Shown here: positions 23,440 through 36,566 of the stretch, piece after piece
Layout: each line of letters begins with the position of its first letter
How positions within the stretch are numbered: position 1 is the stretch's first letter
Assembly: GCF_002776525.5 (NCBI RefSeq)
Contig: NC_045436.1
Coordinates: 104,730,027 to 104,794,026 of the forward strand
DNA length: 64,000 nt
Direction of reading: 5' to 3'
Source of the DNA: Piliocolobus tephrosceles
Lineage: Eukaryota; Chordata; Mammalia; Primates; Cercopithecidae
Notes under the pieces: generated by a model
Told to the model about the DNA's origin: nothing
Databases searched by the model: none
What the model saw: the letters and a program-made list of their open reading frames with translations, nothing else
Made by a program: the position numbers and the translations under genes

Positions 23440-24620
23440 GGTCAGTACGCCAGGTAAAAGGTGACCCTACAGACAAGCAGGAGCCACAGCAAGAGTGTAT
23501 AGTCTTGTCCTCCATAGCAAGCAGTTGGACTTTGTGCTAAAGGCTTTAGGGGAACACTGTAAAATTTCTAGAGGAGAGGTCACCTAGGTCTGGGCCTTTG
23601 TGCCCCAGATCCTTTTGTAGCTCTTCCCCTGTACTGCTCTGTTTGGTTTCTGAAGGCTGCATTTCCCAGGTTCTGGTATCTACTGGCTTCTGGCTGTGTT
23701 TGGCCAAAGGGAGATATCACTGGGAAGTTGCATGGTGATGGGAAGGCAGAAATCAAGGGGTGTCCCCCAACCACCCCACCCTGACTTTCCATGTCAGGCA
23801 GCAATACCAGTTGCAACTTTATCTCTCCTGGGGCCCTATCTCTGGATAGGTCAGATGTCATTCCCACTTCTGCTGGGTGATCCCAGACTCAAGCCTTCAG
23901 TAATAATCCCACTTCCCTTTGTTCCTCTACCCTTGGGCTGGTAGAGGCTCTGCTGCTGTTGTTATTCCCTGGGCTGCCTCTCCATCCTCTCTTTCACTTC
24001 CAAGCTCTTCCATCACCCGTGTAATCAATTTTCAGTATTTAGTTCCATTTGATTTTCAGAGTCATTTGTTTCCTGGATGATTCCTGACTGATACAAAAAT
24101 GATACAATCAATTAACATTTGGGAAAGATCACTCGAATTGCAGGGGAAATGGATCGCATGGAGGAAGATAGAAGCAGAGAGACCAGCTGGAGGTGATGCA
24201 CTAACCTAAGCAAAGAGTAACAAGAGCTTGAATTAAGCAGTGTCCAGGGTTCAAAGTGAAGTAAGTGAATCTGAGAAATAGAAAGAAGGTGAAACCCATG
24301 GTAGTTTGTGATTGACTGTGAGAGAGGTGTTAGAGTTATATCCATGTCTCCAGCTTGGGCAAATGGGCAGATGATGAGGTCATTCCCTAAGGTGGGAGCT
24401 ACTGGGGAAGGCAGGAAGATGATAGGTTCCATTTTGGACATGTAGAGTTTGAGGGGTCTGTGAGCTCAGGTACCAGAGAGGCGGAGGGTGGAGCTCAAAA
24501 AAGAGGTCTGGGCTGGAGAAGAATATGAGAGCATCATCACAATATCATTGGTGGTTAAAAACCATGAAAGTAGCAGAGCTCATGCCAGGTAGTGGCTAGA
24601 ATAAGGATAAAAAGAGGGGA
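23440..24620 (-). mobile_element. LINE-2 (L2), split by a ~530-bp segment
   Basis: Left part 23440-23581 ('agcagttggactttgtgct') and right part 24109-24620 ('ccattttggacatgtagagt', 'aaagaggtctgggctggag') are reverse-complement L2. They are the antisense of the motifs in the plus-strand L2 at 17811-19590. Confidence 0.65.
23582..24108. other. Unassigned insert interrupting the L2
   Basis: Slightly GC-richer DNA, possibly an LTR or old L1 3' UTR. It ends 'tcctggatgattcctgactg'. I cannot name the family. Confidence 0.4.
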
Positions 24621-25048
24621 GGGGAAAGAACAGATGGGAAGAAAGGCATTAGGGGGCTACAAAATTCTTTTAGTGGGCTACTTTCAGATTTACAAGAGTC
24701 CATAATTATTTCCCCAGTTGTTGATTCAGAGCTTTTACTTACCTCTGGTCGGAGAAGGCAGGTCAGAAAAATACTTTGGGAAAAATCTGGTTTGAATAAA
24801 AGAAAAAAGATTAGAAGGTAGTTAAAAAGACACTAACTCAGACATGTCAACCAAGAATTTACCACTTGAAGCTGCTGCTTCATTGAGCTCCCCAAATTAA
24901 ATGAAAAATTTAGTAAATATTGTAAAAAGTCAGTTTTCCTAAATGCTAATAAATATGAACCAGTCTCAAATTATTATTTAGCATGGTGCTTTAGATGTTC
25001 ACACAGGAAGATATTGCTCTGAGTTGGCAGGATCAGAAAATGATTTGT
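24621..25048. other. Unassigned spacer
   Basis: No gene or confident repeat. Confidence 0.45.
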
Positions 25049-25342
25049 GGGCCAGGCGCGGTGGCTCATGCCTATAATCCCAACACTTTGGGAGGCTGAG
25101 GCGGGCGGATCACCTAAGGTCAGGAGTTGGAGACCAGCCTGGCTGACTGGTGAAGGCCCATCTCTACCAAAAATACAAAAATTAGCGGGGTGTAGTGGAG
25201 TGTGCCTGTAATCCCAGATACTCAGGAGGCTGAGGCAGGAGAATCATTTGGACCTGGCGGGTGGAGGTTGCAGTGAACTGAGATCGCACCATTGCACTCC
25301 AGCAGCCTGGTGACAGAGCAAGACTGTGTTTCAAAAAAAAAA
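25049..25342 (+). mobile_element. Alu element
   Basis: Forward Alu 'ggccaggcgcggtggctcat' to an A9 tail followed by a T9 run. Essentially full length (AluS-like). Confidence 0.96.
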
Positions 25343-25840
25343 TTTTTTTTTGAAGGTGAGGAGTGAAGGTGGGCTGGGATTTAGCTGGCAGGAGAGGCAG
25401 GTGATCTCACTTTGGAGGAGAGGTCACCTTGAGGATGAAGAAATGGGTCTATACCTGTTCAAGGGATGAATGGAAAACAATGGGAACAGTAGAGCACTTA
25501 TGGTAGACAGTGAGGACACATATGGTAGCACTAGAATACAAAATGCCAGGCTGAATGACTGTCACCATGAGGAGGGGGAGTTTGACTTCTGTATATGATT
25601 CCTAGGGGTGGAAGCTGAGAAGTGGGACAAAGTTACAGGCATCAGATTTTAGCTGTACCGGAGGTCCCAAGAGATGAAATCCCCTGCCTTGGGCGGTAGT
25701 AAGTTCTCTGTCACTGCAAGTGTTCAAGCACATGCTCAAAGAACAAAGGATGTTGGAGAAGAAAAGTGGGACTAGATTCATTTTTTTCCCAAACTACTCT
25801 TCAAGGCCCATTAATGAGTCATGAAATCAAATTAGTGTTC
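25343..25840. other. Unassigned spacer
   Basis: Purine-rich, non-coding, probably decayed old repeat. Confidence 0.45.
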
Positions 25841-26262
25841 TATATTAGTTTGTTAGGTCTTACTTTGCTAGTCACAAACTGGGTGGCTTAAACAACAGAC
25901 GTGTATTGTCTCTCACAGTTCGGGAGGTTAGAAGTCTGAACTCAAAGTGTCTGCAAGGTTGCCTCTTTCTGAGGGCTGTGAGGGAAAGATCCATTCTAGA
26001 CTTATCTCCTTGGCTTGCAGATGGCTGTCTTCTCCTATGTCTCTTCACAGCACCATCCTTCTTGCACACCACTGTGTTCAAATTTCACCTATTTATAAGG
26101 ACACCAGTCATACTGGATTAGGGCCCACCCTAATGACCTCATTTTAACTTGATTAATTCTGAAAAAAGACAATCTCCAAATAATACTACCTTCTAATGTA
26201 TACGGTGTTAGGACTTCAACCTATAAGATTTGGGTGGGGACACAAATTAACCCATAGCATGT
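25841..26262 (-). mobile_element. LTR-like element (ERVL/MaLR type)
   Basis: Reads 'ttagtttgttaggtcttact', 'actgggtggcttaaacaaca', 'aaggacaccagtcatactgg', 'gggcccaccctaatgacctc' and ends 'acacaaattaacccatagc'. This is a very common mammalian LTR-like repeat in reverse orientation. Solo; no internal genes. Confidence 0.65.
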
Positions 26263-27530
26263 GACTTAACCAGAATTTTAGAAGGATGAAATAGGATATA
26301 ATAGTATAGAAAACACTAGACTACACCAGCACAATACTATGTCTGTGTGTATGCTGGATTGCAAGGTAAAATGTCTTCGTTAAAATTCCTAAAGCTGAGA
26401 ATGTGGAGTTGGGATAAAGCGAAAGTTCAAAGGAAGATTCAAAGTGGGTTTCCCTCCCACTTATACATGGGGAAGATGCATCTGAGTGACTCCACCTTGT
26501 TCCCTCTGCTCAAGATCCCTCAGCTCTGTGGCTACAAGGCAGGCCCCAGGGTTTTCTTGGTGGTTCATGTCTGCAGGTTCATTTTGGCTGTGTCTGGGCC
26601 TTCCTGATCCATGCTATTACGTTTGTCCTGCTTTTCGTTTCCTGCAGGTTATGTACACTAGCCTTTATTAAATTTTATTCCATGGGTTCAGGAACCTTGT
26701 TGTGCTTCTTTTTTCCTACAACGCTTTTACTCTTACTTAAAATTCCATTTGTAAAACTAATTTATTCTAAGCCTAACTTTATGACATTAAAGTGAGTAAC
26801 ATGATATGAACTATATCTTATCTTTGTTAAAGGCAAATACTAGTTAGAAAAATATGACTGTGTGGAAGCATACTATATTTCAAGTAATTGTGGCATTAGT
26901 GAGGGACAAAAGTATAAATCACATCACTCTCTGCTTGGCAAGTCTGGTAAGTGCTCCAGGTAAAATTTCCAGTGAGAGTTCTTTACTTATTGACAGAAGA
27001 GGTAGGACTGGTCTTGGCTGTGTATTGTTTATGCCTGAATGATACTTCACTTCATTCAGAATTTAATCAAATTTGTGACTTGGCATCTGTAGTCATCTGG
27101 GTGACTGTATTTTTTATGCATTTGAATCAACCGGCAGGAAAATATATCTTTGTATATAACTGGCAGTTTTTCTTAACTGTAGAAAGGGGCACCCATTGTG
27201 CTGCTTTGCCAGTCAGGCTTCTGAAGCGTAGGTCAGGACAAAGTGATATAAATGGGCCGTTCGCAGTAGGCTGCTACAGTCAACAGAATGGATTAATCTG
27301 TTCCTTTTTCTTACAAAAAAATTCTATGCATCATTATCAGTGTACTGTATAAACATAGTACTCAGAATCTCTCTTCTGCAAGTAAACTATTTAGTGTCAA
27401 TTAAGTATGGAGATTAAAGCAATGCAAGTCCATTATAGAGTTTTAATTTTATGTTGCATCTTCTTTTCTGTTAATTGAATCTCAGCTAAGAATCAGAGTT
27501 TGCGTATGAAAGGATATTAGGAATCTCTAT
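26263..27530. other. Unassigned intergenic stretch
   Basis: Several open frames of 60-133 residues (26347-26607, 26951-27352) lack recognisable domains, splice context or promoter. Nothing else recognised. Confidence 0.5.
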
Positions 27531-27544
27531 CCTAAGTCACTATT

Positions 27545-27843
27545 TTTTTGTTTTGTTTTTGAGACTGAGTTTTGCTCTTGTTGCCCAGGCTGGAGTGCAA
27601 TGGTGCGATCTTGGCTCACTGCAACCTCCGCCTTCCAGGTTCAAGCGATTCTCCTGCCTCAGCCTCCCAACGTAGCTCGGATTACAGGTGTGTGCCACCA
27701 AGCCCGACTAATTTTTTGTATTTTAGTAGAAACAGGTTTCACCATGTTAGCCAGGCTGGTCTCGAACTCCTGACCTCAGGTGATCCACCTGCCTCGGCTT
27801 CCCAAAGTACTGGGATTACAGATGTGAGCCACAGTGCCTGGCC
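27545..27843 (-). mobile_element. Alu element
   Basis: Reverse-complement full-length Alu. Target-site duplications cctaagtcactatt (27531-27544) and cctaagtcattatt (27844-27857) differ by one base. Confidence 0.97.
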
Positions 27844-27857
27844 CCTAAGTCATTATT

Positions 27858-30800
27858 ATACTACTAAGCTCTTTAGGTAAAACCAATAGGTGCTTTCGCT
27901 GAGTGATAGGTTTAAATATAACTCCTTTGTCACCAATTCTGAATTTAGGAAACAGCTTTACTTTGTAATCTGTATGGATATAATAAAAGTAAGAAATAGA
28001 AACTGTATTTTAACTGGTAGAAGAGATGGTTATAGCCATAAGCCACTTAAAAAAATCTACCATAAGGGCAGACTGACATCAACACATTTTCTGCAAAGCC
28101 TGAGATAGGCTGATGTAGAGAGTCTTTCTTTAGCAAGCCCCTGTTTCCACCCTAAAAGGATAGGAACCAGGAAGTAGGCCAATAAGACAAAGAATTCAAA
28201 GATCAATCTCTTTGCTTTCACAGCATTGACCACATTATTCACCATCCATGAATCACACGAGAGTCCAGGTTCCAGCTCAGGAAAAGTGATGCCAGGGACA
28301 CTGCTGGAGTTACAACCATCCAATCCTGTGAAAGTTTGTACAGGCAACTGGGTAGCTCCACACTGCTGCTAAGTACTTCTTTTATTCACCTTTTCTTAAT
28401 CTACTCACATATTTATCTTAACAACTTTCTTGAATTTTTCTCCCTTTTCATGTTACAAACTCTTTCCTGAATCTTTCCATTGAATGCATGTTTCCCATTT
28501 ATCTGACAAAGTGTCCTCATCCCCTCTGTTTTCCTACCCTAAGCATCTGTTTTTCTCTATACCTTGCCTCCATTCCTTCAACTCCAAGGAAAGGCTTACC
28601 TTGCCACCTATTCTCATCCTCCTGGATATTCAATCATCCTCTCTTTCTCCAGCATCTTCACTGTTTTTGTCCTTATTTTCTTCCTTTTGGCTTTCTACAA
28701 AAATGCACAAGAATATCAGGTCTAGAGGAAAACACACAAATGCACAGTCAAAAGTAGAGGCCCAACTTAGATGAAATTCTGTCTCACCCATAGCTTTCTC
28801 TCTGATCAGAAGTTTTCTTCTGAATAAACTCTCATCCATAGTTCTTGTTGACTAGGCCACCAGCACGGTGCTTACGAGTTAAGCACTGCCTTGCATTGCT
28901 AGTTATCTTCTTACCCGTAAGAATCAAGCTATTGGTAGGCTCCTTCAAGAAGGGACCTAATGGTTTTTGTTATAACTCTCAGTACCTAACTGATTTGAGA
29001 TCAAGACTATATTGATGTTCTGGATTATGTGGACATAACAAATAAAAAAAAAGTTGCATTAAAAATATTAGAATAATTAAACAGAAGTAGATTTGTGATG
29101 TAGTGGTTAAACAATAATACCAGAGAACCTCATAAGAAGCTTTCTACTGAAGATTCCCAGGTCCCTTCTCATACCAGGGCAGTTCTTTGTTCCCCTTTTT
29201 CCATAACTGCAGGCCCAAAGGAGTTAAGTTTATTTTCCTCTCTTCTTAGCAGTGGCCACTATCCATCCAATTTCTCAGTATCAGAGCCCCTCAAAGCTTG
29301 GGATGGACCTAAGCTACTTCCATTTTTTGAAGCCTCTTGGTATATTAATGGATAAATGAATTTCAAAATAAGATTAAAAGAATTATTTAGCAATTTAGCA
29401 CTTTTAACATATGCATTGTTATTATTCATGGGATAATTACAGGATTTATTAAAAATACTAATGTAGATCTTACAAAGGCTATGTGGTTGGATCATGGGAC
29501 ATGGGATTAAAATCAAATGGTGATTGTCTTTTTCCTTCCACTGGTCAGTGTATGTGATTATATGTGATAATGTGCATATTCTTTCTTGGAGACAACTTCT
29601 AAAGTGTAAATTTGAGGCCCTCTGTGTGTGAAAGCTCAGGCCAAGTAGCCTCCCTGTACTGCGTTCTGCTTCCTTCAGTTCAGACACAGGGAGATACAGA
29701 CACACAGACACACAGACACATGGACACACATGCCAGGTGATAGGCTCTGCTTGGAGATAAGCTCTCCCCAAGACTGGCTCAAGTGGTAGGAAATCTCACA
29801 GGTATCACCCCTTTTTGCTGTTCCTAAATATAAGCATATAAAACTACTATGCTTTGAGGGAAAACAAAAAATGAGCATGCTTCTGTTAGTAACTTTGGGA
29901 AACTTGACAAAGGTTTTCTCTTTCTAGTTCCTTATATATACCTCTTAATTCCCTGAGCCAAAGTAACCTCTGAAGGCTCTGTGATTTTGTTCTCCCTTCT
30001 ATTAACTTGAAGTAAAAGGTTATCAAAGCGACTCTGTTACTCTTACTCCACCTTTTGTGAAGACCCCCTTGCCCCATCATGGTCCCTTCTCTCAGCCCTC
30101 AGAAGTTCAGTGTAGTCATGCAGTCCTAGGGCGCTCCTGTACCCTGCTAGCATCATTGAAGCCTACTCTTACTCAGGTAAGGAGCTGCTAAACTCATTAC
30201 ACCTTGACTCACATAACTGATAAGGCATATTACTCAGTCTTTCCAGGGACTTTCCGTTTTAACAAAAGACAAAGCCTTACTTTTAAGGAGAAATAATCTG
30301 TAAAGCACCTTAGTGCTACGTAGAATGGAAACTACTGCTTTTGACTCTTTAGGCTTTTAAGCTTCTGACTTTTCTGCTGTAAGGAATTTTAAATTTTGTT
30401 ATAGACAGAACTGGTTAGTAATAACTAGGGTTTTGCTTCTTGTTCCACACCGTTAATGTACAGAAATGATGAAACAGAGCAAATGCATCTATCAGCTATA
30501 TAGAACAGCCTGTGGAATATATTTATTTATAACAGAATGACCATAGTAATTAAGCATTCTTTTATAGAATGCCTACTCCTTCAGGGAAAAAAACCCCACA
30601 GTAGTATCACTGCTCAGATTTTTATTATAGTTTAGTATTATTGGCTTGCATTTTTGTAATTTTACAAGAAAATTTCCATTAAATATCTGATTCATTTTTT
30701 TGGCTCACAATAATGTCTAACAGCTATAACACCAGCACACCACTGTCTGCATTAGACAAATATAAGACCAAGTATGATTAACCTATAAACTATTTTTAAT

Positions 30801-31540
30801 TACCTGTTACTGTTCTTTAAAATAGTATGATTTTGTGGAAGCAGAAGCAGAATTGAAGTATCTTGATATTACAGAGCTTTATAGAGCAAGCATATGGACT
30901 TGGATAATTCATCATAATTTGCAAAGATTCTGCTCTACAGAATCTTGCAGCAACATCTCAATTTTGTTGCTCTGGTGAATGTCATAACGAGGACATTTAC
31001 AGTGTGAATTCTGGAGAAGACCGAAACATTTCAAACCTTTATAGCATTTTAATGTTCTGTTGTCCTTTTTGATAATCAGATCTTGATTAAGAGGAAGAAT
31101 TAATACCCAGTAGGACATCAACATTTCTTGGCTTGAATCCTCTGCATATCTTTTGTCTTTAGGACAGTTAAGGAGTGGTTTATGGACTTTGTGACTCTGA
31201 AACAAAAAAAAATATCTAAAATGCAAATTGTTATTTTCTACAAGCCAATTACATATTGTTTACAGTATGACACACAAGGTAAACCTAGAAGGAAAAATTA
31301 TTAAAGTACTGTCATTTTTTCACATTGCCTTATTATTATGTTTTAATTTATTTTTACTTTTGTAGAGCAGTCATTCCCATGTCCTTCTCCTCTTGGGTCT
31401 AGTCCTTTAGTTACTGGCAATTTGCCACTTCCTCTCCCAGCAAGTTTCCTTAGGTGAAGACAATAGTGACTCCTTCTACCATATAGAACATTTCACACTT
31501 TATGGGGTGCTTACACTCATATTCTTGGTATTTTTAAAAA
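27858..31540. other. Long unassigned intergenic stretch
   Basis: About 3.7 kb with no recognised gene and little identifiable repeat. A short CACAGA tandem lies at 29697-29730. Open frames of 60-170 residues occur on both strands without recognisable domains. The minus-strand frame 31226-30912 is preceded by a good splice-acceptor-like sequence and is discussed under findings. Confidence 0.5.
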
Positions 31541-31985
31541 ATAGTTTTATTGAGCCATATTTCATATGCCAAAAAAAATCGCCCATTCAAAGTACTCAGT
31601 TCAGGAGTTTTTAGCATATTCAGAGTTGTACAACCATCACCACAATCTGATTTTAGAACATTTTCAATCTCTCGCAAAGAATCCCCATTCTCATTAGCAG
31701 TTGCTCCCCATTTCTACTCCCACACCACTCCGGCCCTGTCCCATACCCAAGCAGCCACTTATCTATGTTCTATCTCTATGGATTTAGTTATTTTGGACAT
31801 TTCACATAAATGAAATAATATACAGCCTTTTGTGACTGGCTTCCTCACTTAGAGTATTGTTTTCAAGGTTCATGCATGTTGTAGCATGGATGAGTAATTA
31901 TTCCTTTTTATTGATGAACAATATTCCATTGTGTGGATAGACCACATTTTATTTATTCATCAGCTGATGAAGGAATTTTGTAGAG
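31541..31985 (-). mobile_element. Old L1M 3' fragment
   Basis: Reverse-complement L1M: 'atagttttattgagccatat', 'gtacaaccatcaccacaatc', 'ggacatttcacataaatg', 'caatattccattgtgtggat'. Confidence 0.85.
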
Positions 31986-33265
31986 AGTTCTTATGGAATG
32001 AGCCCCCCCTTGTCATGGGCCTTAGAATGCTGAGCAAATGAATCCTGTGTGAATGACTTGGCTATAATAAGTCAACATAATGTAAACGATGTGAAATTAA
32101 AATTGAGTGCCTAAATGAGCGGCGATTACACTCATTCTGCACTACTCCAAGTACAGAAACAGTGTGCAGCTCTCAGGTAGAAACTTTCAAGAGAGCAAGT
32201 CCTCTGGAAGTCCAACCACAGCAGCTGGTTACCACTATTTTCATCTGTGCCCTTCTTCAGAGTCTGCAGGTCTTCCTCAGTGGTTTCCTCATTCTAGCCC
32301 CATAGTCTGGCTCATATCTGCCTTTAAATTACCTCTTTTGATGCACCATAAGAATGACCTAAATAAACTTCCTCTTTCACTCATCAGTATTTTGACGGGA
32401 AAAATTAGGTCCGTCACGGTTGAATAACCTGCTGGCCCAAGTCCACATAATTCTAGGACTCCTTAGCCCTAACACATGGTAATCTTAACCCAAGAGAGGC
32501 AAAAAACCTGAGAACTGTGGCTGATTGCAAGATATGACATTTGCTTTCTAAGCAATCTGAACAATTTTGTCTTTGGCTTAGACTCCTGAGGTGGGACTCT
32601 CAAGTGTGGCTTAGGGAATTCCAAAACTCTCTGTTCTTATCCTTGTGGGGGTTATTGTCCTATTCTGCCAATTTTGACACATGAATTCCATGTGTCTGAG
32701 ATCTAACTCTCCCATGGTGCTGGGAGGGATGCTTCTGGCTTCTCACTTAGCCTGATCCTGTGGCATCTGCCTCCATTATGCCTGCATTCTCTTTTATTTT
32801 CCCTCCATCTGATTGAGGTGTGGGTGGTCAAGTACTACAAAATTGGATCCAGGAAATAGTGGGCTAACTCTTATGGAAAGAACTCAAATAGTTGGCACAA
32901 CTAGAGGGAAATTTGAGGAAAGTGAATATTTTCAGGCAGAACTCATAGTTTCCATCTCTATGAAGCAAGGTCCTTTCCTCACCTCTCCATCTATGTCAAG
33001 AGCACAGATTAGGCACTCAGTAAATGCTAAAATGTATTTTCGTATCATCCCTTCTCTTGCCAATATCACATTAATGTATTTCTTGATTAACTGCTTTCCT
33101 TCTGCCTACAATGCTCTTCACTAGAGCCAGAATTGTCTTTCTATCTTTAGGGAGATCCTCCTTCTTTTTTAAGACCCACTGTAAGTGAGCCACCTTTTCC
33201 AGCAAAGTTTTCTCTTCCAAGTCCTAACCTTTAACAACACTGTACAATTCGGAATTTGTAACATT
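31986..33265. other. Unassigned intergenic stretch
   Basis: No gene; mixed single-copy-looking DNA. The 103-residue open frame at 32813-33124 is without recognisable domains. Confidence 0.5.
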
Positions 33266-33280
33266 TTGTTTATGCTTTTC

Positions 33281-33443
33281 TTTTTTTTTTTATTATACTT
33301 TAAGTTCTAGGGTACATGTGCATAACGTGCAGGTTTGTTACATATGTATATATGTGCCATGTTGGTGTGCTGCACCCATCAACTCATCAGCACCCATCAA
33401 TTCATCATTTATATCAGGTATAACTCCCCAATGCAATCCCTCC
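33281..33443 (-). mobile_element. Severely 5'-truncated young L1
   Basis: Reverse-complement L1 3' end: T11 run, 'tattatactttaagttctag', 'ggtacatgtgcataacgtgc', then an internally duplicated CATCA stretch. Exact 15-bp target-site duplications ttgtttatgcttttc at 33266-33280 and 33444-33458 show target-primed reverse transcription. Confidence 0.97.
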
Positions 33444-33458
33444 TTGTTTATGCTTTTC

Positions 33459-34083
33459 AATCACAAACTCTTCTAAATGATGCCTAATGATATCCTGACA
33501 TCTCATGTATTGCACCTAGTTTCTCCAATGGCAATAGAACTGCTCATGGTCAAGAACTGTGCTTTCCATATCTGAAATTTCCACAATTGTACTGGGCACA
33601 TGGAATGAAGTTAGTAAGTGCCAAACACTTTCATTTAAACCTAATTTATAATCTGGAGTTAAAGTTCAACTGTAACTACATCTGCTTTATATGCAGCACA
33701 CATACTTTCATTATCAGTCACCCATGCAAGATCAGGATCAAAAAGAAAACGCATGTGGGGTGGTGTGGATTGGTACATGTTAGGCATTGGCAGTGTGCCA
33801 GGTACTGAGCTGAGAACTGGGGATGCAAAGACGAATTAAGGTATGCTTCTGCTCCCAAGAATGTTATAGTCTGGCAAGGGAGACAAATGTGTAAGCAAAT
33901 AAGTTCAATGTTGAAGAAATAAGGCATTCTGGATCTAGAACAGTACAAACAACAGTGCGAAGAAGGGGCTGAGTGTGTGCGCACGTGTGTGTGTGTGTGT
34001 AAAATTGATAGCAGTTTAGAGGAAGGAAAGAATGGGCCATACGAAGGCAATTGAAAGTTCAACAAAAAATTGAAATGGACCGT
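33459..34083. other. Unassigned spacer with a GT microsatellite
   Basis: About 33972-34001 is a GTGTGTGCGCACGTGTGTGT tract. About 33750-33900 has the 'gtgccaggtactgagctgag' pattern of ancient interspersed repeats. Confidence 0.5.
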
Positions 34084-34296
34084 CAGTGCTGTCTAATAGA
34101 ATTTTCAACAATGACAGAAATGTTCTATATCTGTGCTGTCCAACGTGGTAGCCACTAGTGACATGTAACTATTGAGCATTTGAAATGCATCCAGTGTGAC
34201 TGAGAAACTGTATTTTCATTGTCATTTTATTTTTAATTACTTTAAATTTATATAGTCACATGTGACTAGTGGCAATTATAATGCACAGTCCTGGAC
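34084..34296 (+). mobile_element. hAT-type MITE (CAGTGCTGTCC family)
   Basis: Begins 'cagtgctgtctaatagaatt', includes 'ctgtgctgtccaacgtggta', and has a palindromic organisation ('gccactagtgacatgtaact' against 'cacatgtgactagtggc'). A short non-autonomous element whose name is not certain. Confidence 0.75.
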
Positions 34297-36566
34297 TAGA
34301 TAGCCAAGCTAAATGTAATGGAGTTTTCCGGGTTATGTGCTGAATGAAATCATTCATTCTACCGGGGTTGCCTATGCTCCAGACTGGTGGGTCTGGGAGA
34401 AAAAGATGTGCTATGGTGAATGACTTTGACTTTTCTCACATCGTCTTTAAAACCCTAGTTTTTTCATTCTTAAAACGACAGTAATAATGTCCTCCTCACA
34501 GGTTTGGGGGAGGATTAAATAAGATACTGTATGTGAAAATGTTTTGTGAATTTAATATATGTAAAAACATTTCCTAAACTCTATAGTTCTAAAGGAGTTA
34601 CTCTGAGTGGGGGCATTTGACAAATCTCTGGGTACTTTCCCCTGGTCAGATTGGTTAGGAATGACACTGGAAATTAATTGACATAATAGGGTCCAAAGAC
34701 ACTAAATGTCCTGCAGTGCATGGGACATTCCCACCAAAGTAAAATTTCCAAATCTCACAATGGGCGTTCACAGAAGTGACAAGCCTACTTACTAGTGTTG
34801 AGCCCAGAATTTGCCCTGTTTTATATATAAACACAAAGTGTTTTATGTAGTTTCAATAAATTCTGAATTATCCAGGAGTGTAAATTAAGGGAAGAACACA
34901 CTTTGTTTCATTTAAGAGTTATTCACTATTTCTGAAAATCAACAATCAAGAGTCAGTGCCACTCATAAAATTTGAATCTCCCTAATCAGCCTGTATTTGT
35001 AGTTATTGCATTTACCATGACTCTATATATAGGTATGTCTGATTATATCATTATGTCTTCAGTGTATGCAGTCTATGTATTTACATATAGAAGTACTGTA
35101 CGTGTTATATTATAAATTATTTTCTTTTTACTTCTTTATGTCATAGTTAACACTCTATATTGATTTTTAAAAATTATATGTGTAGTTACATTCTATAACC
35201 TATGAATATCATTTAAGGTAGTAAACGGCCCATTGCTAAATATTGTTTTGAAAAGGTAGCACTAATTCTGAGAGGGTTAGAACCACTATTCTAAAAACAA
35301 TGCATTCCTTGTTATCACTATGTTATAACTTTATCAGATGAACTTTATCAGATGAACACCCATTTCTGTGAAAAATACAAATTGGCACTCCTTGTTCACT
35401 AGTGCAATGGTTCCTAAGGTGGGACAACATTTCTGTGGTGAAGAGCACAAGTAACTGGCCCTCACAGCCAGCTAGACAGCCTAGAAGGGGCACAAATCTC
35501 CCTCTGTTATTCTGGTCCAAATGTGGGCAGATTTTCTTCTTACTTTCCAAGAACAATTTCTAGATCCCACTAGAACATTTAAACAAAGTCTTACTAATAG
35601 CACAGGGAAAATCAAAGTGAGAAAATGAGTATCATGAAACTAGATAAACTAGCATATGCAATGTTCTCATCCTCAACCAGGGGTTCTTGGCAGGAATTCC
35701 TTCTTCCTACAACAAGTTTTGTGTCCACGCAATGGTGCTTACCTTTAACGTCTACATTCAAAGCACCAAAGGGAACTTGAAGTCCAAAATAAGGAGACTG
35801 GAAGTGAGATAAACATTTCCTCATTTTAAATTATGTAAGACTTTCTTTTCAAATGTCTCCTTCCTTCTCAAGGACCTGATCTTCCATTGATAATTAATAT
35901 CAGGAAGGTCCATTTTCTTTGAGTAAACTTCATCCTTGTATACACAGAGGCCTACAACCACTACAAGATCGCCTCTACGAGACAGCTCTATGGAAAGGTA
36001 ATGCACTAAATTCAGCATCTTTTCAAGAGAGTGCCTTGTAAGCATGACAAAGGCCAGTTTTAAAGAAAGAGTAATAAACCTGCCCAAGGACAGAGCTAGA
36101 AAAGGGTACAGCATGAATAAGAGCTGGATTTGGTGAATCTTGGTGGGGAGACAAACAGCACATGCATTCTAATAGAACATCACTTCTGATTGGTTGACAC
36201 TAGTGTCATACTGATTGTCAAATGGCTTTAGTATCGCTCCCATTTGTTCACTACTCCATGACACCTGAAGTACACTAAGTAACCGGGATTTTCTTGGTGG
36301 CAATGGGGATAACCTATATGCTAAGCAATTTGCAGGGTAAAAGGGTCAGGTTGACTGGTTTATTCTGAAGGCTACCTGGCCTTTGCACAGCATTTTAGAG
36401 CTTCATTGTAGACCAATTCTGAAAGAAATCTATGACCAACCACCCTGCTAGGTTCAGGGAACAAGGATATAAAGCTGAAGTGTGTGTATTGTATGTTAAA
36501 ACCAAAAAGTAAAATTAAAAAGTAATTTGTTATTTTTCCATTTAGTTATTTATTTAAAAATTTTTA
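34297..36566. other. Unassigned stretch with partial MIR
   Basis: About 34430-34560 is the 3' part of a forward MIR ('ggaggattaaataagatact'). A perfect 14-bp tandem duplication is at 35327-35354. The remainder is AT-rich and non-coding; open frames (35323-35556, 35821-36114 minus) are unremarkable. Confidence 0.5.

Noticed and set aside
30924..30946. 9-bp hairpin aagattctg/cagaatctt
   Set aside because: Short, not followed by a T-run or any RNA-gene context; expected by chance in 64 kb.
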